This document shows, one piece after another, positions 1 through 29,835 of a DNA stretch of 64,000 bases (its first letter is position 1; each line of letters begins with the position of its first letter). Position numbers and translations under genes: made by a program. Below the pieces are notes generated by a model. It was not told where the DNA came from. It did not search any database and worked only from the letters and a program-made list of their open reading frames with translations. The DNA comes from Synanceia verrucosa. Its lineage: Eukaryota > Chordata > Actinopteri > Perciformes > Synanceiidae. The DNA is taken from the NCBI GenBank assembly GCA_029721515.1, contig CM056570.1, positions 2,736,533 through 2,800,532 on the forward strand, given 5' to 3'.

Positions 1-502
1 GTGTATATCCTTTTTTTCCTTAGTTTCTGCAGCAGAGCAGAAGATTAGTTGCTATTTCATCAGACATTTATTTTATCTGTGCCTAACAGCAAAAAGCGTT
101 TGATGTAGGGACGGAGATGAAGCGTCTGAATCTGTTGGCAAACAAAATGGCAGCCAAGAGAAGAAAGAGACACACATATATCTATCTAGATGTGCATAAA
201 ACAGATCTGTTGTCTCTCTGGCTAAATCAAAGCTCTCCGGTATCTAAGATTTGTGGTATTTAATATATCATATATTTCCATGGTCGGTAAGCTATTTAGG
301 TGATATTAGGCTGTAAAAGGGACTTTGCAACAATAATAAAAGTATCACATTAACAGAAGCAGCTTTGATATTATCTGATTTTGCGTTTAATCACATTGTA
401 AGACATGGAATGGAGGAATATTCATCAATATTCAACATATTATAATCTTTATCCTCAGTGGATGAGGTTCAGCAATCTTAATGTGAGATTCAGATTGATA
501 CT

Positions 503-990
503 ACAGGGTTTGCACAGTTCCTTAAAAAGTCTTAAAATGTTTTAAATTAAAATCCAGGTAATTAAGGACTTTAACTGTCTTAAATTTGCTGTAGGTATTA
601 AATTTTCAGATGGTGCATTTAATGCCAATAGGAAAACGCAGCATTCAGAGATTTACTGCAATTTTGCACATTATTTTGCTCACAAAGTTCACTTCTTTGT
701 TTTTGAAAGTTGTGAAATTTAAAAGTTAAGTGTATTCCTTCAGTTTACGTTGTTGTTGCGAGTGTTAAAAGGCTGAAAAAAAATCATAAAAAATATTATC
801 AGAGATTAGTTGGTTATTGTACTTTTTTCCTGCTAAATATCAATATTGGCATTGGCCTCAAAAACTCCATATCGGTCAAGCTCGACAATAAATTGACTAT
901 TTTCTACCAAAGACATTTTTGAGTCTTAAATTATATTTGTTGAGGTCTTAAAAATGTTTTTAAAAGTATTAAATTTGACTTTTACCCTGT
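503..990 (+). mobile_element. hAT-like non-autonomous element, family B copy 1
   Basis: It begins CAGGGTTTGC and ends near TTTTACCCTG. The interior has the family hallmark of repeated 'cttaaa' words and the block 'atggtgcatttaatgcca'. Other copies lie at 48299, 56107 and 58100. The short CAGGG/CCCTG termini suggest the hAT superfamily, but no clean 8-bp target duplication is visible. No coding capacity. Confidence 0.6.
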
Positions 991-1632
991 ACTAAATAAA
1001 TCAAATAATATTGGGATGGATGGTTGTTGGTAATCTTCTCAAGGTAGAAAATGATCGGACAGGGTGTGAAAGACGTCGTCTTTGAGGGTGGGAATAGAAA
1101 TAAGTCCATGTTCATATCTTGTGTGATTGTTCCCGTGGCGTTGAGTGTCGCTCTCGAGGTCGTAAACACATGATGAGTGGATCAAAACAGAGCTGGAAAG
1201 ATGTTTTTTTGCTGCACATAATGTTGTACAGCACATAAATTACACAGGTAATCATCCAGTTGTTCCAGAACCTGTTTGATCATATTTCACCTCAGTCCTG
1301 TCATAAAGCGTGTCTATATTCCAAAATATACAGGGCTTATATGATCTCAGTGCACTGTGCTGCAGCCTGGATGTGTATTTTTAATTATGTTTGTATTCTT
1401 TATTGCCTTTCTGTTGACTTGGGGGTCAAAAGGTCACAGAGTCAGTCTGTTGTGTAACACATGATGACAGGCTGATGGTGTGTGAATGAACGAAGGCGAT
1501 AGATAAGACATGCTGAGCATCATGTTGGAAGGAAATGAAGGTGTTAAAGGATTCAGTGTTGCGTCTACTGACAGATGGAAAGCAACACACTGCTGTGTAA
1601 AGATCAAAGATCACACATGTAACTGATCGTAA

Positions 1633-1970
1633 TGGGGTGGGTATTGACAAGGACTTAATACGATACATATCGCCATACTTGAGTCACGATACGATACCAT
1701 ATTGTGATATTCTACATAGTTCATTGCAAAATAAAATGCAGCTTAAAATACAAGTTGTATATATGTACCCAAATTTCTGTGTACATATACATGTACATAT
1801 ATTTATAAATGCATATGTGCATGTATGCATATATATACCATGGCTCTCAAAGTTACCACGGCCTAAAACATGACTTTTTTTGGGGGGGAAAAAACAATAT
1901 CAAGAAATTAATATTATACCAGAAGAAAACGTATGATGATATATTGCCATATCAATATTTATTCCCACCG
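1633..1970. repeat. Dispersed repeat rich in 'cacgatacgatac' words
   Basis: It starts GGGTGGGTATTGAC and ends TTTATTCCCACC, so the termini share an imperfect inverted GGTGGG. The interior alternates 'atacgatac' and 'atatcg' words. A related short piece is at about 49726-49775. Probably a MITE-like relic; class uncertain. Confidence 0.4.
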
Positions 1971-2388
1971 CTAGATCATAAATGATCACCTTAACCGATC
2001 AAATTTAACACAGGATGGCACCTGCATGGCAGCTGATTTTTATGATTTTTACAAAAGCATGTTGTATTGAAAGATTGTATTTAGATGAAATATATCCTGG
2101 TTTATTACCCAGACTGCTGACAGTGTTTTGGTGATTTATAGTGAAAAATGAAAAGTGGATAAATGAGGCCGAGGTCAAAGGTCACCAGATTGATAAAGTG
2201 GCATCTTTGTAGATAACAATGGCTATAAATATGGCAGCGCTCATAATTATTGCCACGAGTCCGGAGGACTTTCCTATCCTATGCTATTATTATTATTATT
2301 ATTTTTATTTAATTAGAAATAACCCAAAAAGTTATTTTACAGTCATTCTTTGGGCATCATCACACATTTGTTCAATGAAAAATTAAAT

Positions 2389-3045
2389 AACTACACTGCA
2401 AATTATATGAATAAACTTAGATTTAGACATGTAAGAGAGTATCTTAACACTGTAATCTTAAATCAAGCACAAGTTTTTTTGTCTCAAATAGGCAGAAAAT
2501 CTTGAAATGAGGTAAATAACTTTTTTATTAAAATTAAAATTAAGATATATTACATCTCTCCCCAAAGTCTCATCAAATAAATCTTGTTTTAAGATTCAGC
2601 AACAAACAAAGTTGCTTGATTCTAGAGCCACACAAAAAACATCTGCAAGTATTCTCTCCTTATTTTCTGCTTATATTTAGTGTATTCCACACACTCTGGG
2701 TCTTTCCAAAGTAAACTTTTAAGTAATCTCATCTTAAAACCAGCATTTCCTGCTTATTTCATGTATATATTTAGTATATTTTGCTTACTTTGGGTCTGAG
2801 GGATGGGTCAAATTACATGACAAATAAAGCTGATTATTATTATCATTATTAAAACCAGCATTTCCTGCTTCTTGTAAGCCTTCTAAATACATCTGATTTC
2901 TAGATTTAACAATCTTAATTTCAGAAATCTTGTCAAGTGAAATTATCTTGCTACATGAACAGATAATTTCACTTGTTTTGAGGACCTTTTTCCTCAGATT
3001 TAGTATTTTTTATCTTGTTCTTAGACACCCATGTTTTGCAAAGTA
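2389..3045. repeat. AT-rich MITE-like repeat
   Basis: It is bounded on the left by CACTGCAAATTATATG and on the right by CATGTTTTGCAAAG, roughly inverted. Inside are duplicated phrases such as 'aaaaccagcatttcctgctt' (around 2738 and 2850) and an inverted pair built on 'aaattatcttg' and 'cagataatttcactt' near 2940-2975. Non-coding. Confidence 0.35.
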
Positions 3046-3449
3046 TTTTTATTTATAGGCTAGTTATTTATAGAAATATCTATATTGGGCCGAGACGTAC
3101 TGCTGTGGAATATTATCATACATTTTCCACTTTATCTGTAATATAATCTGACTTCAAAACATGCACACTGATTAGTGGATTGATTATAAAATCATGTTTT
3201 ACATAACAGTGTTTTACAATGTCTCCTCTTGAGGAAATGTGAACTTGAAGCGGGTCATGCTGAGGGCAGCGAAGATCCAAAATATGAAGCTTGTAACTGA
3301 GATGTGAAGTAAAAGGGCAGTGCGACCTGTTCAAACTTAACTGCCTGAATTTGGTTGCGTAACCAGACAAGCAGCCGATGATGTCCTCTCTTCCTTCCTT
3401 TGAATCTGACTCCACTCAGACATGAAGCGCTGCTCTGCACAGTCCGGTT

Positions 3450-3662
3450 GGAGGTTTATATAACCCAACATGGCCGCCGTTGTTGTGATGCAGTGCAGGA
3501 AAGCGAAAGGAAAAGAGCGAGGGAGGGAAACCAGAGCAGGGAGAGATATTTTATCTGCAAAACAGTGGAGGGATGTTTGAGTGTGTCAGCAGTTGTCATA
3601 AAAAAAGAGCCCGCAGTGCAGGACTTAATCATTGTGAGGCAGCTGTTGATCTGAGAACGTAT
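3450..3662 (+). promoter_or_regulatory. Possible promoter or first exon of snap25b
   Basis: A TATA-like TTTATATAAC lies at about 3453-3462, followed by GGCCGCC and a purine-rich transcribed-like stretch (aaaggaaaagagcgagggaggg). This is the most promoter-like sequence upstream of the ATG exon on this strand, about 2.1 kb away. No convincing splice donor was identified, so this is only a candidate. Confidence 0.2.
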
Positions 3663-3945
3663 ACATGACTGAATCCATCTGCTGAGATGAATGCAGATGA
3701 ATCCATGCAGCGCCTGGGGAGGCTTTAATGATTCGGACCATGACGTGCTGGGATATTACTATGGCGGTAAAAAATGGTTTCGTATCCAGTGTGTGTGCAG
3801 AGAGTGTGCAGCCAGATGTTGTTGTGAACATCTCTGGGGTGAAGCAAACACAGGAGGGTCTGAATACAAGCAGGCTGATCGCTCAGTCATCGAGATGAGA
3901 CACAGAATCTGTGCTTGATTAGTCACTGAGGATCATTTGACTGTG

Positions 3946-4440
3946 TTAAACTCACTGAGTGCCAGCCGTTTAATGAAACAGTGCCTTGTTCCAGTGTTTT
4001 TGTCCATTTTGAGTCATATTTCTAGACCCACAGAATATTTTGTACTGTGTCTCTGAAAACACTGAATATCTCAAATGAGAGTAGAGACTCTCTATTTCAT
4101 CATGAAATTTTTTTTTTTACCTTGTTTTTACCTTGTTCCATTCTTGTTTTATCAGAGGTAGAGTAGAGGACACTTTCACCAAAATCACCACTTTTTCTCC
4201 AGATTCTGTTTGTTTTGCTCTCTAATCTCGATCGTCTCCACTTCCTGTTTTGATCTCTGTGGTGTGTACCGTCTCTTTATGTTCTGACTACATCTCCCAG
4301 AAGCCCCAACATTACTCACAGGCTGCAGTAGACCGTGATCTGCAACCCACTCCTGAAAAAACACTTTGACGTATTATAATATCAATGTCAAGCGTTGGAT
4401 TTTAAATGTTGAAATATGTCAGTGGCACTCAAAGATTTAA
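3946..4440 (+). mobile_element. TTAA-flanked MITE, family A copy 1
   Basis: A 495-bp element, TTAA to TTAA. The left end reads TTAAACTCACTGAGTGCCA and the right end TGGCACTCAAAGATTTAA, giving terminal inverted repeats. The interior matches copies at 7056, 11182, 22972, 50789 and 54018 with long near-identical blocks (for example 'agtcatatttctagaccc'). TTAA targets are typical of piggyBac-type elements. No transposase is encoded. Confidence 0.75.
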
Positions 4441-5597
4441 AAAGAACCAGCTGGCCAAAGACCTAAAACATTTACTGCTCGAAAGATTTGAGGAAATTGG
4501 TTCCACCAAAGCAAACTCACAATGTCTGCATGATTAACACTTTTACGTCATGCACGACTCTCTCAGTGTTAGGATGTGGACAGGTACACTGGTCTGAGCC
4601 TAAAGAGCTGAAAACCTCTGCAGAGCTGCAGTTTGCTGTTAATTCTCACTTGGACTGTGGTTTTTATTTATGTGCTTATTTTCGTTTACCTGAGACTGAG
4701 CATCTAAATCTGTCGCTCTCTATTTCAACCAGCCAGTTCTTTGATTCTTAGGGGCTTTAAATAGTTTGGAAGCTACTTTGTAAGGATGTCTTGCAGCTAT
4801 ATCCACAGATAACCTGTGACTCATCTGACACGTTGTTTGCTGATCGTCCGCTGCTACTAATCCTACATCTGGAGTCGCCCAGCTGTTTGTGATACTCGCC
4901 TTTCATGACCTACAGGATCACCGCTACAGGGCTAACAGGCTGTTTATGTCTCTCTGTGGCTAATCCTTCCAAAATCTCAGTCAAACCCTGTCTGAGACTG
5001 GCATTCCTCTGCAAACATCATCCCCCAACAAACAAACAAACACTGTTGCTGTGTCTTAATCCTTCGTTAGACAGCCTGCAACAGTCCACAGAGACTTTTC
5101 CTCCGATTCCTCTGCTTCCATTTGGACCGTTTTAATGCAGACCATGATCTTTCTTTCTCTCGTTTATCTTCTCACCCTCTGCAATATATTTAACATTGGG
5201 TTGTACGTTGGATTTTTACAGTAGCAGCTGCTGTAATGCAAGGCGAGCCGGCGGATAGGGAGGAGTGCATCACCTTGACCAAGGGCATGTTGACAGGGCG
5301 TGATGATGGATGTGTTCAAGCTGAAAAGATAAACAGGAATGTAGACGACCAATTTCTGTTGACGTAGTAATTAAATAATTAGGAAACGTAGGTATGCATT
5401 TTTGGGAACGTACTGTTTTTTGTCCAGCCGTTTAGGTTTTTGCCTGAATTCCACCTTAAGTTGTCGTTGCTCAGAGACATTTAGGAGACTCTGGATGACT
5501 AAATGATGTGTTCATGATCTTTTACTGCTGTCAAATGTTAAATGATCCAAGTTAAGACTGTTCACGCCTCACCCGCTGTGTTTCGTCTCTCCTCCAG
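4441..5597. other. Non-coding stretch before the ATG exon
   Basis: I see no gene, RNA or repeat family here. A few short open frames exist without codon or domain support. The last about 40 bases are pyrimidine-rich and form the acceptor of the first coding exon. Confidence 0.5.
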
Positions 5598-5669
5598 CCC
5601 TCCCCGACTTCCCACTAGGATCTTCTCTTCCCTGTTGGAGACCTTCTCCACCCCCCACATCCAGCAGCC

Positions 5670-23471
<17,802 letters not shown>

Positions 23472-23792
23472 ACGCCCAGAGCGCCGTCACCCCGGCGTCC
23501 CGCGCCGCACACCTCCAGGCGCTGACATGCTTTCATCATGGTATTGACCTTCTAGGTTTGCACACATGCACATATCACCTCCCCTCCCCATTGTAAATGT
23601 TGTTCTTTGTGTCGTCTGTCAAGCTTTTTCAAGATGATTGTCCTCGTAAAAAGATGATTTCTTATACTCCGTATATAATTCTTTCCAAAGGTTGTATATA
23701 GTGCTGACTTGATGGCTCTCTAGCTCACTTGTGAAATTTTTATTCTCTTTATCGAATATATATACATATATATCATATATAATATATGTATG

Positions 23793-23837
<45 letters not shown>

Positions 23838-25040
23838 AAAGTACACTGCTCTGGATGACAAGTATATAATAGGAATGCTGTACAAGCTGTTTGTTTTTAT
23901 TCTTTTTCCTTTCTAGTATCTCAGTATCGTCTTAGTCAAACTGTGTCATTCCATTTAGGCTACTGTCATGTTCCTTGTTTTGGTGTTTGTCATGACAAAA
24001 AGGTAGAAGGCTGATGGGGGGAAAAAAACACGACGAGTAATGATTTACTGAGCGACGGTGCAGAAGAAGAGCGGGGTCGCAAAGAGCACTTAACAATCAA
24101 AAGGCAGTCGTCGGTACATTTTCCTTCATCGCAATCACACTGAGTTTCCGTTTAGACAATGTGCAACTAGACTCTCTGTAGCTGTATTAGACATTGCATT
24201 CCAAGTGATGTGAATTGTGCGTTCTCTGCATGACAAATGGTAGATTTTAGTCTTATAAATAAAACCTGTCTGAAAAAATATATATAAAAAATGATAACAT
24301 GGCAGTAGCAAATTGACAAAAACGCATGCTCAGTATTAGGACACAGTTAATTGTTCCATACTCCTGCAAGTTTGCAATAGTGCCACTCTCTTTTTGTCTC
24401 GATATATTTACTGACTGTGACCATCTCGTTGTAAAATAATGCAAAAGGGATCAAAAAAGTGAGATGAAGATGAAAAATATGAGGACTTGGGGGTTGTATT
24501 GCAAAAAAAATGACCTGTTTTCTAAATGATTATGCAGTTCAGAGATGAAGATGTTGATTATGTACTGAAAGATGAGGACTGGTTGTGTACTGTAACATAG
24601 GTTTTGGATGCTCTGAAAAAAAATAAACATTTGCAATGTAAAGCAAAGACGCATATTTCTGAGAGACCTTACTTTTATAAGAAGACTGTATCTGTGAGTT
24701 TATTCTTCCCGTGTGGTTTGTTATTGGTAAAAATGATGATAACATTGAATAAGAAGTATACTCTGAAACAAAAAATATATACATACAAAAGGGTTTTTTG
24801 TTGCTTCTGTACTTTAGAGCTATGCACACCAAATCGCCAAAATGTCGAGTAGTTAGAGTAAGGTGATTAAATACCTGAACCTGAATGACACAATAGGTTA
24901 AACCGTGAGATTGATGTCCTCAACGCATGTAATATTAAAAACTCCCTCTCTGTATCCTGTCAGTGTGTGAAGTGGTGGACATTTTGTAGCTAGCTGAATT
25001 GATTAAAAGTAATAAACCCTATAGTCGCACACGTGTCTGT
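23472..25040 (+). other. snap25b: snap25b 3' UTR with alternative poly(A) signals
   Basis: No splice or coding signals follow the stop. Candidate AATAAA signals are at 24258-24263, 24622-24627 and 25011-25016, so the 3' UTR could be about 0.8, 1.15 or 1.55 kb. Two TGTATATA words that match the Pumilio consensus lie at 23693-23700 and 23791-23798, the second inside an AT repeat. Extent is inferred. Confidence 0.6.
23755..23835. repeat. (AT)n microsatellite in the snap25b 3' UTR
   Basis: An impure TATACATA / ATATGTA segment followed by a pure (AT)n tract of about 17 units. Confidence 0.85.
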
Positions 25041-26049
25041 CTTTATTGCTCCTGATATATACAGAGAAACACCACTCAGGATATGCAGACAGTCATCCCA
25101 TTTTTTCCAGTAACAGGTATGCTACTAATGCTCCTAAAAATATTCTAAACAAAAAAAAAATATATGGGACGTATTTCCACCCAATTATAATACGCTCATT
25201 TAGCAAGAAATTGTTTTGTTTTGTTGAGTGACATGTAAATATGCTGGGTCAACATAAGGTGTTGGTGTTACTATTACTAAATTATGAGGGATAAATCCAA
25301 CATAATAATCACTTGTTGGCTGAACATAAAAATTGAAAGTTATTTCCACCCAGTTATAACACACTCAGGGCAGCACTAGACTCATTAGACTCTGTCAACA
25401 TTTAAATAAATTACACAATGTTAAGTTATTGCACATCATGCTAAAATAACATTACTTAACGACTTATGATTAATGTATCAGACTCCCAGTTTGGTTTTTT
25501 TGAGTGTCTGAAAGAACTGGGTGACAAACTGTCAACCCTTAACTTCTTTCTCCTGTCTGAACTTTTTTACTTTTCTTTTTTTCCTCCCTGACTTTGTCCT
25601 ACCATCTCCTCCTCCACTCTGTCTGTGAAGTCAGCTCTCTGCAGGCTGTCTGATGGAGCAGCTGGAGTAAACAATTTTACTAAACAGAGAGGGGGGATGT
25701 TGGGAAATGTTTCCAAAAAAATGATGAGCGTTGTGCAGTGCAGCCTGGATGCTCTGACGTTTAGAATAGTGAGGTAGTAGGAGACTACACTCTGTTAACA
25801 TAATATTGAGTTTTTCTACACAAAATATATATTTGAATCGTCATAATTTCCACACATAAAAAAAAAAAAATCACTTACTTTTATTATTTTTTTAATTGCT
25901 CTTGGAGGCCAGGAGGCCCTAAGCAGGTGCTTAGTTCGGTGATGTCTTGGGCCATCTCTGCTTTAATGTTTAAAATAGGTTATAGTAGCACCGTTTAAGC
26001 TGTAATGTAGCGTTAATCCCTAACTCTGTATCTGAGATGAATGTCTGTC
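25041..26049. other. Intergenic sequence
   Basis: AT-rich with a 12-nt A-run at 25858. No gene or named repeat recognised. Confidence 0.5.
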
Positions 26050-26355
26050 ACATCTGTATTGATATTTGTCATTTGTATAGCTCAGTATCACAAATTACAA
26101 ATTGTCCTCAGAGGGCTTTACAATCTGTACAGGATATGACTCCCTCTGTCCTTTACAAACAACCCTCACATCGACTAAACAAAAACTCCCCAAAAAACTT
26201 TTAACAGGGAAAAATAAATAGTAGAAACCCGAGAAGAGCAAATGAGGAGGGATCCTTCTTCAGGATGGACAGACAGGAAATAGATGTCATGTGTACACAG
26301 TAACAACAGTCAAAAACACATTAACACTCCATATAACAACAATTAATACATATGG

Positions 26356-26968
26356 AAGCACGTCCTCCTCTCCACCATGCCAACCAGATGAAGCCAGGGC
26401 AGCACGTCCTCCTCTCCACCACGCCAACCAGATGAAGCCAGGGCAGCACATCCTCCTCTCCAACACACCAACCAGATGAAGCCAGGGCAGCACATCCTCC
26501 TCTCCAACACACCAACCAGATGAAGCCAGGGCAGCACATCCTCCTCTCCAACACACCAACCAGATGAAGCCTGGGCAGCACATCCTCCTCTCCACCATGC
26601 CAACCAGGTGAAGCCTGGGCAGCACACCCTCCTCTCCACCATGCCAACCATCTGGGTTGTTTTTTTTTATCATCTCAGCACGTCCTCCTCTCCACCACGC
26701 CAACCAGATAAGGCCTGGGCAGCATGCGCTCCTCTCCACCACGCCAACCAGATGAAGCCAGGGCAGAACGCCCTCCTCTCCACTACGCCAACTATATGAA
26801 GCCAGGGCAGCACGTCCTCCTCTCCATCACGCCAACCATATGAAGCCAGGGCAGCACGTCCTCCTCTCCACCATGCCAACCAGATGAAGCCTGGGCAGCA
26901 CATCCACCTCTCCAACATGCCAACCAGATGAAGCCTGGGCAGCACATCCTCCTATCCACCACGCCAAC
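26356..26968. repeat. 44-bp minisatellite, ~14 units
   Basis: The unit reads approximately cagcacgtcctcctctccac + cacgccaaccagatgaagcc + aggg. Starts are regularly spaced by 44 bp (26400, 26444, 26488, 26532, 26576...), with one interruption by a T-run at about 26653-26675. Because 44 is not divisible by three, the frames shift from unit to unit and all three minus frames stay open by chance. Diverged units recur at 36660-36785. Confidence 0.93.
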
Positions 26969-27022
26969 CTCAAGCGTTGGATTTTGAATGACGTCAAAAG
27001 CTGGCAATGGCACTCAAAGAGC
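26965..27022 (+). mobile_element. 3' terminal fragment of TTAA MITE family A
   Basis: 'caagcgttggattttgaatg' followed by 'caatggcactcaaagagcta' matches the right end of copies 1 and 2. Everything 5' of it is missing and is abutted by the minisatellite. Confidence 0.6.
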
Positions 27023-27237
27023 TAAGATAAGATGGTGCCTGACCATATTCAGTGCCTTAAAGGTGAGGAGGATGATTTTATTCTATTCTAGCTTTTACAG
27101 GGAGCCAGTGCAGACAGGCTAACCTGGGTTGACCTGGTTCTGGTCAGAACAGGTGCTGCAGGGTGGGAGAGTCTTGATTGACTGAAGGAGTAGTGCCTTG
27201 TTTGGCCAGGAGATGGCACCATTAAGCCTGTAAATGC

Positions 27238-27560
27238 ACCAGCATACATAGATAGATAGATAGATAGATACTTTATTCGTCTCAAAGAAATTCACAAGCT
27301 GGAGCCTATCCCAGCTGTCTTGGGGCGAAAGGCGGGGTACACCCTGGACAAGCCGCCAATGCAGGGCACAGAGACAAACAACCACTCACACTCACATTCA
27401 CACCTACGGGCAATTTGAATTAGCCAATGAACCTAATCCCCATGCATGTTCGTCAAAATCCGTCCACAACTTTTTGAGTTATTTTGCAAACCAACAAACA
27501 AGTAAACAAACCCTGGTGAAAACATAACCTCCTTTGCGGAGGTAATGATGATAATAATAA
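27238..27560 (-). mobile_element. GATA microsatellite and dispersed repeat fragment
   Basis: (GATA)n at about 27249-27271 is followed by 'ctttattcgtctcaaagaaa', a LINE-tail motif read in reverse. Then comes 'cccagctgtcttggggcgaa' to 'ctaatccccatgcatg', shared with 53480-53565. Probably 3' parts of SINE/LINE elements. Confidence 0.5.
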
Positions 27561-28202
27561 GCTAGAGTCACCAATTAACTTTTAAAATAACCATCTCCTG
27601 ATGCTCATCAATGCCAATTTTGTCTGTATACTGAGTCTGTAATGAGCAGTAAATGAAGGAGTTGATAATGTTGAAAATACATATAAAACAGCATTTATTA
27701 GACATGCTTGTAAATTACAGGAATGTTGGTTACAAACTTATCAAACAACCTATGATTTAGGTTCATAGTGTAACCCGTGTAAATGTATTGTTAATATTAC
27801 ATATATCTATTCATCTAATCACCTTTTAAAGGTAGGAAACTAAGCATTATCACTTAAATGTTTTAAGGGTGTCACTTTGCAAAAGTAACTTTTGTCACTA
27901 GTCCTTTACCAGGTGCACACCTCAACTAGAGGAATGAGAAGCTAGCTGCAGATTGGTTGCTGTATTGGTAGATCAGTATTGTGTCATTTCATTGGCCAAG
28001 AGGCGGTGGGCTAGTGAAGAAAGCCACGGAGTGTCTGCCATGTTTTGGCAGGGTCCATTTTCTCTCTGAATGTAGCAAATAGCTACATAACTAAGTGAGT
28101 TTAAGGACATTAAACTCGTACTCAGTGTGCAAGGTTTATTACAGACTGAAAAGTGTTTTAGATGCTAAGTTCTCTGTATAGAGAATGAGAATGTATAGAG
28201 AG
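27561..28202. other. Intergenic sequence
   Basis: AT-rich, no gene recognised. Confidence 0.5.
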
Positions 28203-28496
28203 GGGCGGCAGTAGCTCAGTCTGTAGTGACTTGGCCGACTCCAGGTCGGACCAAAATGTGGAGAGTGGACTGGTAGCTGGAGAGGTGCCAGCTCCTCCTC
28301 CTGAGCACTGCCGAGGTGCCCTTGAGCAAGGCACCGAACCCCCAACTGCTCGGGGCGCCTGGATAAGGGGCAGCCCCCTCACTCTGACACCTCTCCTCTA
28401 ATGCATGTGCATGTGTGTTTCACAACTTCTGTGTGATGTGAAAAAATGTAATTTCCCCATTGAGGGATCAATAAAGTAAGTCTTCTTCTTCTTCTT
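28203..28496 (+). mobile_element. tRNA-derived SINE (V-SINE-like)
   Basis: The head GGCGGCAGTAGCTCAGTCTGTAG resembles a tRNA A-box region. The body carries 'cccttgagcaaggcaccgaa', and the tail 'tttccccattgagggatcaa' continues into 'taaagtaag(tct tct)n'. It ends in a (CTT)n run. Confidence 0.75.
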
Positions 28497-28691
28497 AGAG
28501 CTCCGGGAGTCCGTCACACAATCCAGGAATGGAACTGTCAAAACCAACCTGTAAACCTTCCTTCAGATAAAACTCAATGCACGCTATGTCTGCAAATGTG
28601 CTGTTTGCATGTCTGTTCTTGTGATTACAGCAATGAACAGAGTATTGTGTGATTTCGAGAAATATGATTCACGAGCGAGAACTTGCTCTCC

Positions 28692-28848
28692 ACTTTAGGT
28701 TCTGCTGTATTCAAGCTTCTCAAACATTAACTTTAATTATACAGTGAGCTGGTTAATAATGTAACACAAAAAAGGGACAGTCTGTTTCCTCCTTCAGCCT
28801 CAGCACACACTGCTTTAATCAGCTCACTCAGTTCTGGACTGCAATCAG
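28692..28848 (-). repeat. LTR-like direct repeat (3' copy)
   Basis: Matches 31775-31933 in the same orientation, with small indels. It lies beyond the RNase H end of the element, as expected of a 3' LTR remnant. Confidence 0.6.
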
Positions 28849-29039
28849 CCTCCTCTCTTCAGCTGGGCAGGGTTGTCCTAGCTGCCCTGCTGGCTCTGGG
28901 ATATGTAGTCTTTTGATCAGGGACCATGATGGGCTGTAGTCCCTGCTGCAGCCATCAGGAAAGAATATATTTCCCCTCTATCACACAGCTTGTCATGACC
29001 TTACATCTCCCCCTCTACTGGTTTGAGGTCCCTGCCGGG

Positions 29040-29597
29040 ATGAACATGGCCCACAGGACCTCCCTTCGTAAAAAGAAGTTAAAGGCAGAGAAGTTAAAGG
29101 CCTGGAGACTGAGGAACCATCTTGTTACTCGACTGTTTGTTTCTTTGTTCCTAGACATCCACTGCAGAGGTGCATGGTAAGTGAACAGAGTGAGTTGACG
29201 CCCCAAAAGATAATAGCAAAGGGTTTGAAGGGCCCACTTAATAGCCAGGCATTCTTTCTCCTAGAGTATTTCTTCTCATGGGGCAATAATTTTCTACTAC
29301 ATTAGATGATGATGATGCTCTTCACCCCTCTGTACTTGAGAGAGCACTGCCCTGAGACCCTCCTCCAAGGCATCTGCCTGGACAACAAACTTCCTTTTGA
29401 AATTGGGGACTGCCAGCACTGAGTGAGAGCACAAGGCCTTCCTCAGGCTGGTAAAGGCCTCTGCTTTCTGCATCCATTTCACCATTCATGGATGCTTCTT
29501 TGTTGTCAGAATGGGCAATAAGGTTGGAAAAGTTAGGAACAAAGCATCTACAGTAATTTGCCAGGCCTAGAAAAGATGACACTTGTCTCTTTGACAC
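29040..29597 (-). pseudogene. RT connection and RNase H fragment
   Basis: Contains VSSFLGLANYCRCFVPNFSN, then LAVPNFKRKFVVQADALEEG and AVLSQVQRGEEH, then LLGRQLTLFT and HAPLQWMSRNKETNSRVTRW in another frame. This is the usual tail of Ty3/gypsy RT-RNase H. The expected first RNase H Asp is present (Q-A-D-A). Frameshifts occur near 29300 and 29210. Confidence 0.8.
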
Positions 29598-29599
29598 AG

Positions 29600-29835
29600 G
29601 GCTTGGCCAATCTTGGATGGCTTTTAGTTTAGCGTGTAAGCAGGACGCGGTCCATCAGCCGCTGGAAAGTAGCCGGGGCTCCGTGCAGGCCGAATGGTAA
29701 CATGGTGTACTGGAAGAGCCCCTTGCTTGCTGCAAAGGCAGTTTTTGTCTCTGGAAGCTGGGGAGAGTGGAACCTGCCAATATCTCTTTGTGAGATCCAA
29801 GGTTGTGATGAAGCAGGCTATCCCCCGGCAGTCTA
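29600..29835 (-). pseudogene. Reverse transcriptase fragment (palm), catalytic box missing
   Basis: The minus strand encodes TLDLTK, then GLFQYTMLPFGLHGAPATFQ and RLMDRVL, the RT segment before the YxDD box. It then jumps to a sequence typical of the connection (AIQDWPSPV). The 50-60 residues containing the catalytic aspartates are absent. Confidence 0.8.

Larger units (their letters stand above)
1..3400. other. Upstream flank or intron 1 of snap25b
   Basis: No coding exon is recognisable. The stretch is AT-rich and holds three dispersed repeats that are listed separately (503-990, 1633-1970, 2389-3045). SNAP25 genes usually have a non-coding first exon far upstream of the ATG exon, so this could be intron 1 or 5' flank. 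The sequence does not decide between them. Confidence 0.5.
26050..27170 (-). mobile_element. L2-type LINE 3' end, minus strand, with embedded minisatellite
   Basis: The right end (27025-27170) matches the sequence at 37495-37640 ('tttacagggagccagtgcag', 'ggttctg...cagaacaggtgctgcag'), which there joins a reverse-transcriptase C-terminus. The left end (26050-26290) has 'agagggctttacaatctgtac' and 'aaaaactccccaaaaaac', typical of fish LINE 3' UTRs as I recall them. The centre is the 44-bp minisatellite. No coding part of the LINE remains here. Confidence 0.6.

Noticed and set aside
26356..26968. CRISPR-like array
   Set aside because: Units are contiguous with no unique spacers, and the context is vertebrate. 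It is a minisatellite.
26287..27013. Several long overlapping minus-strand open frames (73-151 codons) with W-L-H-L-V-G repeats
   Set aside because: They are the 44-bp minisatellite read in three frames. A period not divisible by three with no stop in the unit keeps all frames open; no gene is implied.
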